From Trichoplax sp. H2 (lineage: Eukaryota > Placozoa > Uniplacotomia > Trichoplacea), in the NCBI GenBank assembly GCA_003344405.1, contig NOWV01000286.1:1-64000 (forward strand): 64,000 nucleotides of DNA, given 5' to 3'. The notes below the pieces were generated by a model, which was not told the DNA's origin, searched no databases, and saw only the letters and a list, made by a program, of their open reading frames with translations. Positions 1 through 13,379 of this stretch are shown one piece after another. A program made the position numbers and the translations under genes. Each line of letters opens with the position of its first letter. Within the stretch, counting starts at the first letter, position 1.

Positions 1-1052
1 TATCTGATAAACTTCTGATTTTCCTCAAATTTTGAAATTTTGAGATCGATTTTATTGCAATAGCAAAGTATGCAATGAAATTTATTTGCGTCAGATGATT
101 AAGATGATCTTATTAGTGTTTTATTTATTTTTAACTGACTCCGTAGTCAACACTTATCTAATTGATTTAGCTGACCTTTATGATCAGATAACGATATATT
201 ATACCATTATCGTTCCTTTGCAGTAGCAGCAAATAGCTACAGCCCATTTATACTGAGTTGATCCATCAAGTATTCGAATTTTGTTTCATAGCCGATCACC
301 GAAAAGTAGAATTTAGTAGCTGTAAATCGTGTAAGGTTAGGTATGACTTTGTATATTCCTTAAAATGAGTGTGCTTTTAATTAATATATAATTACTTCTG
401 GCATATTAGATTAAAATTATACAACATCGTTTTGAAGGAAACATTTTGCTGAGTTGTAAATCTTTCATCTCTTTATTTTTGATGATTTCATTAGAAGATT
501 ACAGTTGATGATTAAATCAGGCTCCAGCTTAGGGACTGGGTGTTTGGATAGATTATTTCGTGAATTCTATGCGCTCTTTAGATCCGAAATTTCATTTTGA
601 AATGAGGCTAATAGTCTTAACTACTGTTGGCGTTCATGTTTCATTTTGCTCACATGGATATAATACACTCTAATCTACTTCTCTACGCAGATAGGATTGA
701 TGTTCCATTAAATTAAATCTAAAGGCATTTGCGAGTTGAAAAAATCTTAATTTCATAGACCGTACTGCGCAATCGTCTTCTTTACCCAGCTCTATTAGAA
801 TATATAAATCTTGCTGCGCATTCGTGAATAGCTAAAATAAATAAAATCTACTAATACTAACAGCCGTAGAGACTAGACTTAAAAGATCTACGTGATCACC
901 TATTACTTAGAGATCCAAAACTTTGGGTTAGTGAAGATAAGATATTCTATCGTACATTTAGTTAGCTAATCTCACCTTCCACAGATAAACACTTGCAAAA
1001 CTCCTTTTATTTGTAGTTGATTTGCCTCGTAAGCTTGAGATCAATTCGAATG
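1..1052. other. Upstream flank, no gene recognised
   Basis: AT-rich sequence upstream of the first calponin-like gene. No exon with a convincing domain match was seen on either strand. The short minus-strand reading frame at 958-1167 overlaps the start of the calponin gene and has no family resemblance. The promoter and 5' UTR of the calponin gene probably lie here, but no specific element was identified. Confidence 0.4.
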
Positions 1053-4000
1053 ATGGATGAAAATCCAAAGGACTCCGGAAATGATGGGTCAGTGCGTAAA
1101 AGGGTAAGCATCTACAATTTGAATAGACGTGTATCATTCTTCTGGAAAAACTAAGAAAGATGGCCATTCCATGCAGTTATATCTTTAGAGTTGCTAGCAG
1201 ACAACTATGTACTCTAATATACAAATGTATAATATCATAAAATCAGTCATACCCCAGTAAATTACCTTTGTGAAAATTAATGTTCTTTCGCTGATAATAA
1301 GGAGTCACAGTAGCTTTAGGATTTAAATGAGATGAGTAATTATTATTAACAGAATAGAATTATTGATAAATCTATAATATCAAGTTTATAAAATCATTTC
1401 TTTTCCATTAGTTGATAAAGTTTCAATCCGTATAAGTATTACCCTAGGAAATTATATGTAAGCATTGTTTGAATACTCGAAAAAAAGTTACGTAAGATTT
1501 AATTTAATTTGATTGGTAATTCGTAATACATCATGAATTTCATTTCTCGTTCATCCTTGAATCTGAAGATTCGGCGGTAACTACTTGTTAAAGATTAAGC
1601 TTATTCCATAGCTGTTGTTTAAAGTATTATAAAGTAATATACGCGTCAATATAGATATACGATTGATGATACTGAAAGGTATTATATAGGTTCTATCTAT
1701 TAATTAGCATGCAACAGATAAATTATATTACTAGAAGTCGAGCACGGCTAGCGAATTTTCATTAGAGATAAATGGACTTTTTCTCTCCAATAGGTAGGTC
1801 CAAAGGTCAACTCCAGCCAGGAAAAGAGAGTCATGAAATGGATTGGCAGGTGCATTCGAGAATCAATAGGTGAAGATGCCTATGGAGCGTTACGTGACGG
1901 CGTCGCTTTAATCAAGTTAGTCCTTCTTCCAAGTAATTAGATTTTCTACTAGTAACAAGGCCATTAATGAGTCTTAAAATAGCTAACTAAATTTATTTAA
2001 TCGCCGTGTAAGTCTTACACAATAGTTTTCAATATGCTGTATCACATTATTGCATTTCTTCAAATAATGAAATCCGTCGTTTAACTTTTATTAATCCGAT
2101 TTATGAGCTCCTGATAATTTCAGCTACTTTCTAAGCAATTTTGTTCAGTCATTGATTGTTACTTTAGTAAGTAAAGGTTTTAAACTAGAATTAAATTACT
2201 ATAGATAGTAAGAGAAGGCTAAATGACTGCCACTCCGATGCTATATGAATATCAGTGGTTCATCGATTTACATTCAGTTTATAATAAAGTACTTTATCTA
2301 GCTCTACTCTGAGTTGGCTACTCAATAATCTGTCTCCCAGTGTGGCGGTTAAGTATAGTTTACAATTATTGTTCAATATTATAGTTGTAAAACTTGGGCC
2401 ACGTAAACTATATACAGTTATTTCTAAGGCTACTGACTGAACTCCGTCCTAAATCAATACCATTATTCAACTCAGGTCTAGCGTTACAGTCTTACTTAGG
2501 ATTACCGGGGGTCTAACTTTAGAGCCTATTTTTCATATACGAACCATCACTGTCTCTAACAGTCATTAGTACTTTATCATCGAAATTAATTCTTCTTAAT
2601 TTGCTTCAACAAGCATGTAACAGTATGTCTATTACATATTTTAGAGACATGAAAGGAATTATAGATTGCTTATCTGTCACGACTACATTAGAATTAAAAC
2701 TCTTTAGGGATTTAAATATTATTATTTGCTACTTATCACATTTAAGATCGTAATTCAAGACATTAAAGCCTTGAAACCAAAGACACAAAGCATAAATTCT
2801 ATCTTTTATAAATATACTGATATCTGTAAGCTGCTTAATCAAAAAGAATCATGTTATTATAAATTAAGTAGTAAGGTACAGCTTTATTTTAAATTTTAGC
2901 TACTGGTATTATTGGTTACTGCTGACGGAAATTTTTCTCATCATTAATTGCTTTTAAGAAATCCATCATTTCTGTTTGCATGGCGGTTACTATTATTTAT
3001 CATTACTAATCATCTTAAACCAGCCATCGCAATATCTTAACTACAAATCCTTATCTATATCTATTGCTAGCGATTGATGGAAAATTCTCTCGATACATGA
3101 TACCCTTAAATGAACTACTTTCTATTATATTTTAAAATGTTTTACGCTAAATATATCTTGCGAGAGGACCAAAATTCAATTTTAAACAGCAGGATAAATA
3201 ACGAATCAGCCTTAATTATTTATTGTTTCTGCTAATCTTAAAAATGACACGATATGTATGAGTAAAATTGTTAACAGTAAGTAAATGTAGCATTTCGTCA
3301 AAATCGATTAAGGCTGATTGCAGTAATTCCCACCATGCATACTTTTTCCTAATGAGATAAACCACTTTTTGTTCTATTCTTACTCGAACGAGGATTTATT
3401 ATAATATTTCTTCTTTTAATATTTATACATTGCTTCACATTGTCTGATACCCAAACAGATATGCATTTAGTAATAATGAAAATACTTTCAACTTCAAAGC
3501 TCAGTGTTATTGCTATTATGATTTTGATTAATCTAGGTTATATAATGCTTTATGTCCCGATATGCATTTAGAATATGTAAAACCAACTACACTTGAAGAT
3601 CAGGTGAGAAAAGTAAAAGGCAATTTGAATGAATGCACGTATTGATGTGGTCGAAACTATGAATAACTAGCCATTAAGACTGTCCCATCATTTTATTATC
3701 AAAATGTCAACAATCAGAGCATTAGGTTATTCTATCTAAATCGAAGTCTTGTTAAAATAATTGCAAACATTACTTCCTCGATTGCCTATTACTGTAGATT
3801 GAATATTTGCAGCGGGATTTCATAACTGTACCAACTTATATTCGTAGATTTAGTGTTGCAATTATATCAGTTGCCCGTTAATTATTTCCTAAATCATACT
3901 TGTAGAAGCAAAATATCGAATTATTTCTGGATTATGCTCAAGATTTTGAAGTAAGCGCTGAAGATTTATTTGAAGTAGAACATTTACTGGAAGGCACCAA

Positions 4001-4362
4001 TATTCCGCAGGTCAGTATTGGTGATACTTTAAAGTTAAAGTGACTATTAACTAAAATTTATCGATCAGCCGAGATAATGATTATAACATGTCATGATCGA
4101 TTTTTGCCTTGTCTTATTTCATAGGTCCTTTATGGCATTGAAGCATTTGCCCGACATGTACAGTATAATCGCTTATTAGCACTTTCTTATCTTTATTGCA
4201 ATATATAGTGATCACGACAAAACCCTTAAAAGCTTGAACATTTATAGATTAAAGTGATTATTTATTAGTATCATACTATGAAGTAATACAGCTAATTTTA
4301 ATACTTCGTCATGCATTTTACAGATAGAAATTTGTGGTTTCGTCGTACCTCCTTTCCAATAG
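1053..4362 (+). CDS. Calponin/transgelin-like single CH-domain protein, copy 1
   Basis: Six exons: 1053-1103, 1794-1915, 3537-3603, 3906-4010, 4125-4157 and 4324-4362, about 138 residues. All junctions are GT-AG and all phases join. Visible CH-domain features are KRVMKWIGRCI, ALRDGVALIKLYNALCP, and then KQNIELFLDYA...AEDLFEVEHLLEGTNIPQ. These match the type-3 calponin homology domain of transgelin and calponin, an actin-associated cytoskeletal or signalling fold. The first five exon lengths (51, 122, 67, 105, 33) equal those of the paralogue at 7923-11499, which supports both models. An alternative in-frame ATG sits 3 bases upstream at 1050. The last exon encodes only a 12-residue tail (IEICGFVVPPFQ), so no calponin repeats follow the CH domain. 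The first 17 residues differ completely from the paralogue. The terminal exon is the weakest part of the model; reading through the fifth exon would give a stop near 4208. Confidence 0.88.
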
Positions 4363-7300
4363 TTAAAGTGGAATCTTGGATAGTAACTCATCATCATGTT
4401 ATTTGCCAGTTGATTACATTATCTTGGCATTGATGTAGTTTAGTAACGCTTCATTAATATTTTACGGTTAATTCCATTTTCAATTATACTATGGTATCGT
4501 AATTTTTTGATGCTATCATTTTGCATTATAGTATCATTTATATCTAGATTAAGGATTAATTATGCCTGTACTCTCACTATCTGTAGCATTTATTGTGATA
4601 GAATAGTCTTAAGGAAGGATGTTCTTGTATGTTTTAGCGTAAATGTGTAGCCCAAATTAAATTTTGTTGACCAAACATTATCAGGTACTATTTTCTTTGT
4701 TTCATTTGCCATATTTCAAATAAATATTTGCCATTCGATAAGTCAACTACCCACAATAATTGGAATGTGTGCAGACCTTTAAATTAGCCCCAAACTTCAA
4801 ACTAATCAAAACTTGCTTAATATTCCTTAAATCATTTTTAATAAATTTTTCACACCTGCGTTTGTAGTCACAATGGGCAAGCATTGCATTTAGGTAATAT
4901 AACGCTATTCGATCGATTGCAATGCTACGCATGTATTTGCATTTTCCACATTATCCGTTTGAAATGCATGGCCCGTATTACATATATAACACTTAATATA
5001 GGTATTATGCAAATTTTTAAGGCGAGTAAAATAAAATACGATACTAGTGTACTAATATAACAAGGCACCAAGCAACCTGATTAGAGATAACACCACAAGC
5101 CTTTCGATCAATTTTGGAGTTGTCAATCATGAATAATTATATAATAATATAGTATATTGATTGTTAACGAAATTCGCGTTGGTAATATTAGCTGCAAGTC
5201 TTCTTTAAATTATATAATGATTGAACGCATTAGGATACAATTACATAAATGTCTTGAAGTAACCTAACTAGAGTTTAATATCATTTCTTTTTAAGTTTAT
5301 AAGCATCACTACAATAATAAATACAAACTATAATTTAATAATATTCTAGAATAACTGTTTCAATTGGCTTAGCTATAAATGAATATGATTACAATAGTAC
5401 ATTTTACTACCTGCTCGAACGCAACTTCCATTAATTCTTTGGAATCAGAATCTGTTGTGACCATCAGTTGTACATAATAGTTCTATGCGTATCTTTCTCA
5501 TGGAAATAGCGTATTTTGTTATTGATAACCTAAGAATACTTTTTGTTCTACAAAAGGCTACGCATACAACGTATTGCACTGAGATGGATCTTCCAAAGTT
5601 ATGATCCTTGAATATTTTTTGATAGGTGAAAAGCCTATAAATTGATTTTAATGCATTAACAACATTATCTGACTTTTAATTTTTAACGTGATGTATTGGT
5701 TGAGCAAAAGTGATACGGCTTTCGCGTTTCATCAACAAGAGATCAACAGTGATTTACATATAGGATTCGCGTGCAGTGATGTAGTAATTATCGTACTTAC
5801 ATAATTTCTGTTGTAAGAGATTTATAAATTAGTATTTTGGTAGTCATTGGTAAAGTCAACTCAGTTCTTTGTCTGTATAGTATGCTGCAAGTCTATATTT
5901 GTTCGATGCACTAGGTTTATAAACGATTTTTTAGTGTGGCTCCAAGATAGTGATTCAATCGATATGATCTTTGTGCCGTATGATTCAATTTAATATTAGC
6001 AATACTGTGTTATAAGTTAAGTGAATTAGTTACTAACTTAAAGAATGATACTAATATCTTATAATAGAAAATTTATTGCTTATTGCAGCTTACATTTGGC
6101 GTAAGAATACGGCAGTTGCTATAGAGGAGCATTTTAATTATTGTAATAATCCTATATTCGGCTATCAGACTCGACCTCAACTCGAAAATCCCAGTCTCAT
6201 ACCAGGTACAGTACAAATGTGACATTTCATTCCATTAGCCTCATACTGTATAACTGTAATTAACTACGATCACAATTGATCAACATATGAGATCGAATCC
6301 CCAGTCACGATAGGGATTATAGCTATCAAGATAAAAGACATGCAGAGAGTAAAACTGTAGAATGGAATTTAATGCGACACGTACCATGTTGTTTTCTCGT
6401 ATCAAGATGTCGTTGACCATATGTAAAATAGTGTTTTCCTTTTATGGCATGATGGAGAAAATCTATCACTGTACTTAGTCTCAAAAGACCTCTGAGGTAG
6501 TTCTATTTCGGAATTTTCTTTCGGAAGTTGACAGTATAGAAAAGCGTGCAAGTAGATAAGATACATTGAAAAATGCCCTCTATGCGTCCGAGTTAAGCCA
6601 GGGGCTAACTAGAAGGAGGTTGCTGCACTTGATCTTCATATAGTGGTTCCTAGTTAAGCTTCATGCCAGTAACTTCTTTTATTGAATTAGAGAAAATTAA
6701 ATGTCTTTCAGTGCCTCTGAGTGTCTTCTCTCTATCATGGAGTACTAAATGTATCCGCAGGCATATTTAGTAATCCATGATACTGTTTGTAACGTCAATG
6801 CATGCAAATCCATCGTTGGATAATGAATTAGAAAGAAAATAATAAAAAAAATTCTATAATTACAATCAGTTTATGTAGCTAACAGATGTAGAGATGTATT
6901 CATTACTTCATATGCCAATACTTGTCGATATGATCACGTTTTAATTAATGCATGACTGTCATTACTGCATAACACTTTCGTAAGCACTAGTCATAAATAA
7001 CTCCTTTACTGTATTCATTTCTTTATTCTTTATTTTTTAACTATTGATTATTTATTTAGTATACTTAGTATTTTAATTTAATATATATATACGCTTCTGT
7101 TAACAGTTCCTTGTTTTTTTGTAAATCATCCAACATAATGCCTACGCTTGACGTAATAATTTCATTGTACCCTTCGGATATTGTGTGAACTTTCAATCTT
7201 ATATTAGATAAAAAATTAGTTTATCGACAACTTGATGACTATTTTCTTTTCACGTTCTCCATTTATTTACTGATTAATTTTTTTATTACAATACTGTCTT

Positions 7301-7922
7301 ATCATAGTTTCGATGAAGTCATTTAATATACATCGATTTGATGTTCGCGTACTATTACTTTTATTTTAAATATTTTTTTTTTCATCTGGGCTCTAGCCCT
7401 AGGTAGTTGCCAACTTTAGCTGAAGCACCATCTTGTAAACTACTAGTATGGAAATTTAGTAAATGGTTCTTTCTTCTATTTTCTATACCTTCCCTGGGGA
7501 CTGTAGGCACTTATGGAAATGATTTTATGCTTGTTACTTGCCTATTAAAATGCAGTGTTTAAGAAATAATTCCTTGCGGAATATCTAATGATACAGTAAT
7601 CACTTAGCCAATATTATCATATCCATGAAAGCAATAGATAGTTATGATATTATGGAGGTACAAAAGGCATCCCAAACAATTCAACTTTGCGTCTACGGGA
7701 TCTTTACTATTTCTTTCCTAAATTAAGGTATCAATGCACTGTTGTTACTTGCCTATTGAATTATATTATATGTTTGAGAAGAGAAAGGCTTCATTTAAGT
7801 GATTTGGTTTCCTATTGAATAGAATCATCGATAACTTCTTTGCTTTTTCTACTTGTTGATCATTCTTACGAAAGATTATTTCTTTTTAACTCGAATATCA
7901 AAGATCAAAGATTGACTTGAAA
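4363..7922. other. Intergenic region between the calponin-like paralogues
   Basis: AT-rich spacer of about 3.5 kb. No convincing gene was found. One open stretch at 6084-6222, behind a good acceptor-like site at 6078-6083, reads FGYQTRPQLENPSLIPG near its end. It has no ATG and cannot be joined in phase to either calponin model. The promoter of the second calponin-like gene should lie at the right end. Confidence 0.4.
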
Positions 7923-10900
7923 ATGGCTTCACGTCCAAAGGGTTTTGGTCTTACTGCGGAATTAGAAGCAAAAGTAAGGACATTTTTAGGTTAATTAACA
8001 CAAAACTGAAAGGATACTTAGCTAGTTGAAAGGGTTACTGGAAGATAGATACGGATGATTAAACTAAGAGCAGAAATGTTGCATTTTGCGCTTAGTAATT
8101 AAAATATTTTTGGATAAAAAGCTTTCTAAAGACATCTTAAAGGTTACTTTGCGATCACACTTCGGATATATTACCTTATTCTAAAAATTTTGATTGAAAT
8201 CGTTCTAAGTATGTCTATCGTGGCTGCATTAGCCTACAGTATATGAAAATTGTAAATTTTCGCATGTTATTAAAGCTCGAAATTAGCATCATTGGGCAAT
8301 ATAAATTAATTCATAAAGACTGAAAATTCTGCAGTTTTAAAATAAATATGGAATTCAATCATTTATTAGAAAGATACAAAGTTCGATCCAAATTTAGAAA
8401 AGGATGTTTTGAAGTGGATTGGCGACGTTATTGGTGAAGAAGTTCTTGAAGATACACACACTGCGTTGAAAGACGGGGTCCGATTATGCAAGTCAGTTCG
8501 TTATGACTGTATTTTAACATTGCATTAAGTTAGCAATAGTTTAAAAGTTTATCGAATATCTAGTTTTGTTACGATATTACTGGGCTAGTTAACCAACAAG
8601 CTATCGTAGGTAATAATGATGCCTGATTACGTTGATGTTGAAAAAGACATCTTTTATACATAAGTTCAAGTTGGTTAGTAGCGAAGCAATCTAAGATCTT
8701 GCGGTAAAGCAGTAAGGTAGAAGATCAGTTCAATTCTATACTATTGAAGATTCAATATTTTTTATTTCTAATGCATAAATGTCCTCAAATGTCATCGAAT
8801 TTCATCACAATTGCTGTGCTAAACTGAAATCAGTTAATCGACTAAATTTCTGAAATATTAACGAAATGAAAGTTTAATTCTATTATAAATCAACTCCTAT
8901 GATAATGGTAATTTCTAGTTAAATTTTTATTCACCAAATACATTTACAAACTTAAAATAATTTGACTTAGAAACGTTCATCTGGGTAAGCCGTAAAAAAT
9001 GTCCAAATGTTAAGAGGAGCAAACGCCTATTTAATCGTAAATCGAACCGTTATGACAATCGCAGTTTCTATTCAAGATTTATTCACTGAATGCGGTAAAA
9101 GCTTCCGATAATTTGATTTAGAAAAGTTTATTAGGATAACTCGCTAAAGAATTCTAAAATATAAGCCGAAGCGACAGTTAATTCAAATCAAACGACTACG
9201 ATAATCGTAGTTACTATTTACAGTTTTAATCGCTAAAAATAGTTCAGAGTTTTCGATAATTTATATAGAACAGTTTATCTGACACAGATTTTGACAATTC
9301 TGATTCGGATAGATGCTTCATTGATTACTGCTTCATGAAGCTGTTATTTCTATAGGCTAAAATAACACCCGAACTAAGAATGCTTAACCAATTAATTGGC
9401 TAGAATCCGTTATCTAGTTATTCATACAATCTAATAAACACTTTCTAGCCATTATACACTATAACATTTATTTCCATAATAGAAGGGATTCAATTATAAT
9501 TTAAATGCAAGAATGATAAGAAAGGTTGTAATCAAATGATAAATAAGAACTATGAACAGGCACGCCATTGAAATCTTTACAGCGACGCTTTATAAATACA
9601 AAGATAGGATTGTTTCATTATATAAAAAATTCGCATTATTGCTAATTCTGCGTACATTTCCAAAGGCCTAGTTTAGAATTATTTAGATAAAATTGTGTAA
9701 AATAATTAATAAAATTTAATTAATATTAAGATTTGAGTCAGTTTTTTACTTAATAAAATAGCTAGTTGTTTAATAATGCTTTTGCTGAAACTAGAGAATA
9801 AACCCGATATGGAACAGTTCTAAACGTATAGCTAGGTTTTACTAGTGGTTTAGTAGGTCAACAGTTGGGTGTAGCTTGCTAAAATTCGATAAATTAAGTA
9901 AATTATCATAGAGTGATAGACAAATTGATGTTCTATTTGTGTAGAGAATGAATAGCTTATAATTTTGTCTACAAATAGACTATTTATATTTATTTCTTAA
10001 AACTACTTTATTGTGTCACAGCTCAAATTCATGTTAAATTTACATCGAAAGATTACCAGTATATGATAACTTCATAAAATCTAAGACTTTATCTAGATTG
10101 CTATAAATTTGCGCGATATTGAAATTTTCCTACAAAAAAATATTAAAATAATAGCAGCTAATATTGGATATCTACTGATTCATACAGATTGGCCAATAAG
10201 GTGCAAGCTAACAAGTATATAAAATACAATGTATCAAAAATGGCTTTCAAAATGGTAAGAAAGTAATTTTAAAGGAGTGTAGTCTTTTATAGTTATATCA
10301 GAATCACTTTTTATTATCTTAGCCAATTGCTACTGTTTATTGCTCTAGATTAGTTCTAGGAAAACAAAAATTTGCTACACAGAAATTACAATATTCAATC
10401 ACTAGCTTTTGATTAAGCATTCAAATTGTATCCTGTATATCACTATTCTTGATAAAGTTAGTTTTTTATTATATTAAGTTTAAATCGAATTATCTTGTAA
10501 TAAACTTAAGAATTTCGTAGTTTAGTGTAAGGTAAATTAGTATATACAATCTATGGTAAACAAAACGTTACATTTTTATTGGTTTTTCGGTTACAAGTAA
10601 AATTATAGATTTACTAGATATTCGGTTGAAAAGCCTATTTAAATTTAATCTTATAATATCAGACACGAGAAAGCCAAGTATATATTCCACAAGAATCGGA
10701 TTTGCAAATAGAATTCTGTTATAAAGTCGTAGTACTAACTTCATTTAAAGTTTTATTAACTAAAATTTAAATAAGTCATGTTGTAGGGTTCCTGGAAAAG
10801 ATATGCATACGTTTATGTAGCTTTTCTTGTCATAACTTGTGCAGAAAAGGCTTACTGTTGAGCTTTTGATCAAGATTATGTCTAATTCATTACTACTTGT

Positions 10901-11499
10901 AATCCTGAGCATGAAAGTTCTGCCATACATCATTTGAATCAGATAACTGGTCGCAAAATATATATCATATTTGCTTAATCTGTACATTCGTAAATGCACC
11001 CAAATTCCTTCTTAACATAAACGTTATGTTTTATTTTTAAGCTAGATGGAAAATATTGGTCTATTTTTGGAAAGTACTTATGAACTAGGGGTTCCTAAGA
11101 TAGATATGTTTCAAACAGTGGATTTATACGATGGCACGAACATTCCACAGGTTTTTAATAAATAAATTGATATTCCTATAAAATGATAATTACTATCTGT
11201 AGGATATGTCAGCGAAATTAGTATTCAAATCCATAGTCTAAAGCGCAGTTTCTGATATATCTCGTCCATTAGGTACTGAATGGAATAATAGCTTATGAAA
11301 GAAAGGTAAAAATATTCTGCGTTCATATGTTTCTTTATAAAGATTTGCCGAGAAATGACAATTTATGACTTTTGATAATTCAGAACCTGGCTATTCGAAG
11401 TAGTAGATTATAACTCAACTTAATAAAGCTACTTGACTAACTTCATAGGCTAGGGCTACCGGATACAACGGACCTACTCTTGGCCCGAGTTCTACTTAA
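7923..11499 (+). CDS. Calponin/transgelin-like single CH-domain protein, copy 2
   Basis: Six exons: 7923-7973, 8370-8491, 10188-10254, 11046-11150, 11273-11305 and 11449-11499, 142 residues in total. The start (aaaATGG context) begins MASRPKGFGLTAELEAK, the usual calponin/transgelin N-terminus. The CH domain follows: VLKWIGDVIGEEV, ALKDGVRLCKLANKVQANK, KMAFKMMENIGLFLESTYEL, IDMFQTVDLYDGTNIPQVLN. The C-terminal tail, GYNGPTLGPSST, is the short invertebrate transgelin/Mp20-type ending and probably a remnant of the calponin-like repeat. The protein is shorter than vertebrate transgelins (about 200 residues). It likely acts in the cytoplasm on actin filaments, which is known of the family and not shown here. 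It is a tandem duplicate of the gene at 1053-4362 with the same intron positions and phases. The two long introns (8492-10187 and 10255-11045) hold diverged repeats and no other exon. Confidence 0.93.
8780..9330. repeat. Diverged tandem repeat inside calponin copy 2 intron
   Basis: About three copies of a roughly 150-bp unit. Recognisable cores lie near 8887, 9040 and 9184, each resembling aatcaa-cga-tacGATAATcG-agttwctattya. The next copy starts with 'caccaaata', 'cactgaat' or 'gctaaaaat' followed by a frequent 'ataatttgacttagaaa' or 'ataatttgatttagaaa'. The copies are highly diverged and boundaries are approximate. No coding potential is seen. Confidence 0.5.
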
Positions 11500-13379
11500 A
11501 AATCCGACAAATCTCGGATGATATGGATTAACAGTTTCATAGTTAAACTTAAATGACTATTCAACACAAGGCCACAACATAATTATTAAGTCCGCACCCT
11601 TACTTCATCAATAAAATGTTGTTTAATTCTGTTTGACTAGTAATATTATCGTTTCTCTCTTTATAGTGTATACTTCTAAATAGTTGAATTGTATCGTAGA
11701 ACTATCTTAACATAGAAGTAAGATGTTCTTATTGCTCATAAGAACTTTTAAATGATTTCCTATCACCGAATATCATTTTCGTTCTTACACTACCTATAAT
11801 AAAGACTATGTTTTCAATATGTTATTCTCTTGTCATTTCAGGTGATTATGATGGACAGCTGGACTTCCTATCTTCCTAAAAATCTCACTCTCCATCAGTT
11901 ATACCTTCTTCATAGAAGATAAACGTTATTTTAACTAACTATTGAATCATTCTTTTGCTATGCTATGTTCATATCGTGGTATTTGTTTCTTACTTAATGA
12001 GTTGCGCTGGCTTTAGTGATCAGAACTTCGATAAGGTTCGATTTAAAGATACTCGTTATCTAAGAATTTTTATACGATAGCTAAGGATAGGGTATTAATA
12101 CAGTTTCAAATTAATTTCTGTCTCAATAGAATATGAAACACCCTTTCTTCAGATTAGGCGGTTGCTTATAAACCATTCCTATAGTAATCTATGTAAAACT
12201 TTGCAAGGTAGTGAAAAAGAAAAGATGGCGAAGTCTCGCCTTGGCTAAGTAAAACTAAAGGATACTATTACATTCTAGATGTTTTCTATAGTAAAGTTTT
12301 AATAATTTCATACTAACAGTTATAAAGGACTCTATTTTTAGTCCTGTGCTACCATTACGTATGACATATCATCAAACAACTCTCTACTTTATTTTTATCG
12401 TTAGTATGTCAGGGTAATCGACTACGTGATTACCGCTTTGAAAGGTAAAAATCGACAATACTATGCCATAATAATAAAACTTATAATATCAGTTAGTAAA
12501 ATATCAATCATTTATTATGCAGATTCAAAATTAATAATAAGTATGACTTTAAGGTAATTATTCAAGTCCATTTCACGAAAAGACGACATAATAGCGGCTT
12601 TACATGAAAAAATAAGTCTGTCAGCTTCACTAATTAATATGGTAGTAAAAGATGAAATGATCAGCTAGAACTACTACAGCTCATTTGTAATCCAGCAGGA
12701 AAAAGATAAAAAAATGCTACTTTTAACATAGTAACAATCATCAATAAAGGAGTTATTACGAACATGGCAAAAAAGTATAAAAGTTTTAAAGAGAAATATT
12801 GACTCTATCTTATGATCTTTAATCCATTTTATTTCAATTAAACAGATAAGAATACCGTAGTTGCATGACAATATCAAAATACTGTTCAAATTAATTTTAC
12901 ATGGCTATACTACAAAGATATACTTTACCATTCACTAATAATTATGCATCTTTAGAAGAACATTACTGCTTAAGTTAATAATCAAATAAGTATAGATGGC
13001 TAAGTTGCGTAAGACTGGCTTTAAAATGTCGGTGGTCTAAAACTCGTCTATCCTTAAAATTAAAAAGTAATGATAAGAAATCTATTAGAGCTAACAGAGA
13101 ACTCCAATTTTGTAAAAAGGCACGGTAACTTTTTAAATAAGACTTTATGTAATAAAATCAGCTAGCAATAATAGTAAGTCATTTAATGTACTTAAAAAAG
13201 TAATACTGTGCGCTATTTCATTATCAGAATAGATAATTTAGTCGGGAAAAAAGTCTGTAATGCTAGTAATAGATTGGAATGAAATTGTCTGTGTCTAGAT
13301 GACGCAAACAGTCTTAATTTATCAAAGGATTTCGTCAAACACAAAATTGATAGGAATTGATTCCAGGCTTTCATTTTTT
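11500..13379. other. Convergent intergenic region
   Basis: This lies between the 3' end of calponin copy 2 (plus strand) and the 3' end of lipase copy 1 (minus strand). It is AT-rich throughout. It should contain the 3' UTRs and polyadenylation signals of both genes, but I could not assign a specific signal. Small reading frames here show no domain resemblance. Confidence 0.4.

Noticed and set aside
958-1167. Minus-strand 69-residue frame at the start of calponin copy 1
   Set aside because: It overlaps the well-supported plus-strand first exon (1053-1103), with no domain resemblance or splice context.
6049-6222. Open frame with FGYQTRPQLENPSLIPG as a further calponin exon
   Set aside because: It has no ATG, its phase does not fit the preceding exon, and a phase-0 terminal exon at 4324-4362 already completes copy 1.
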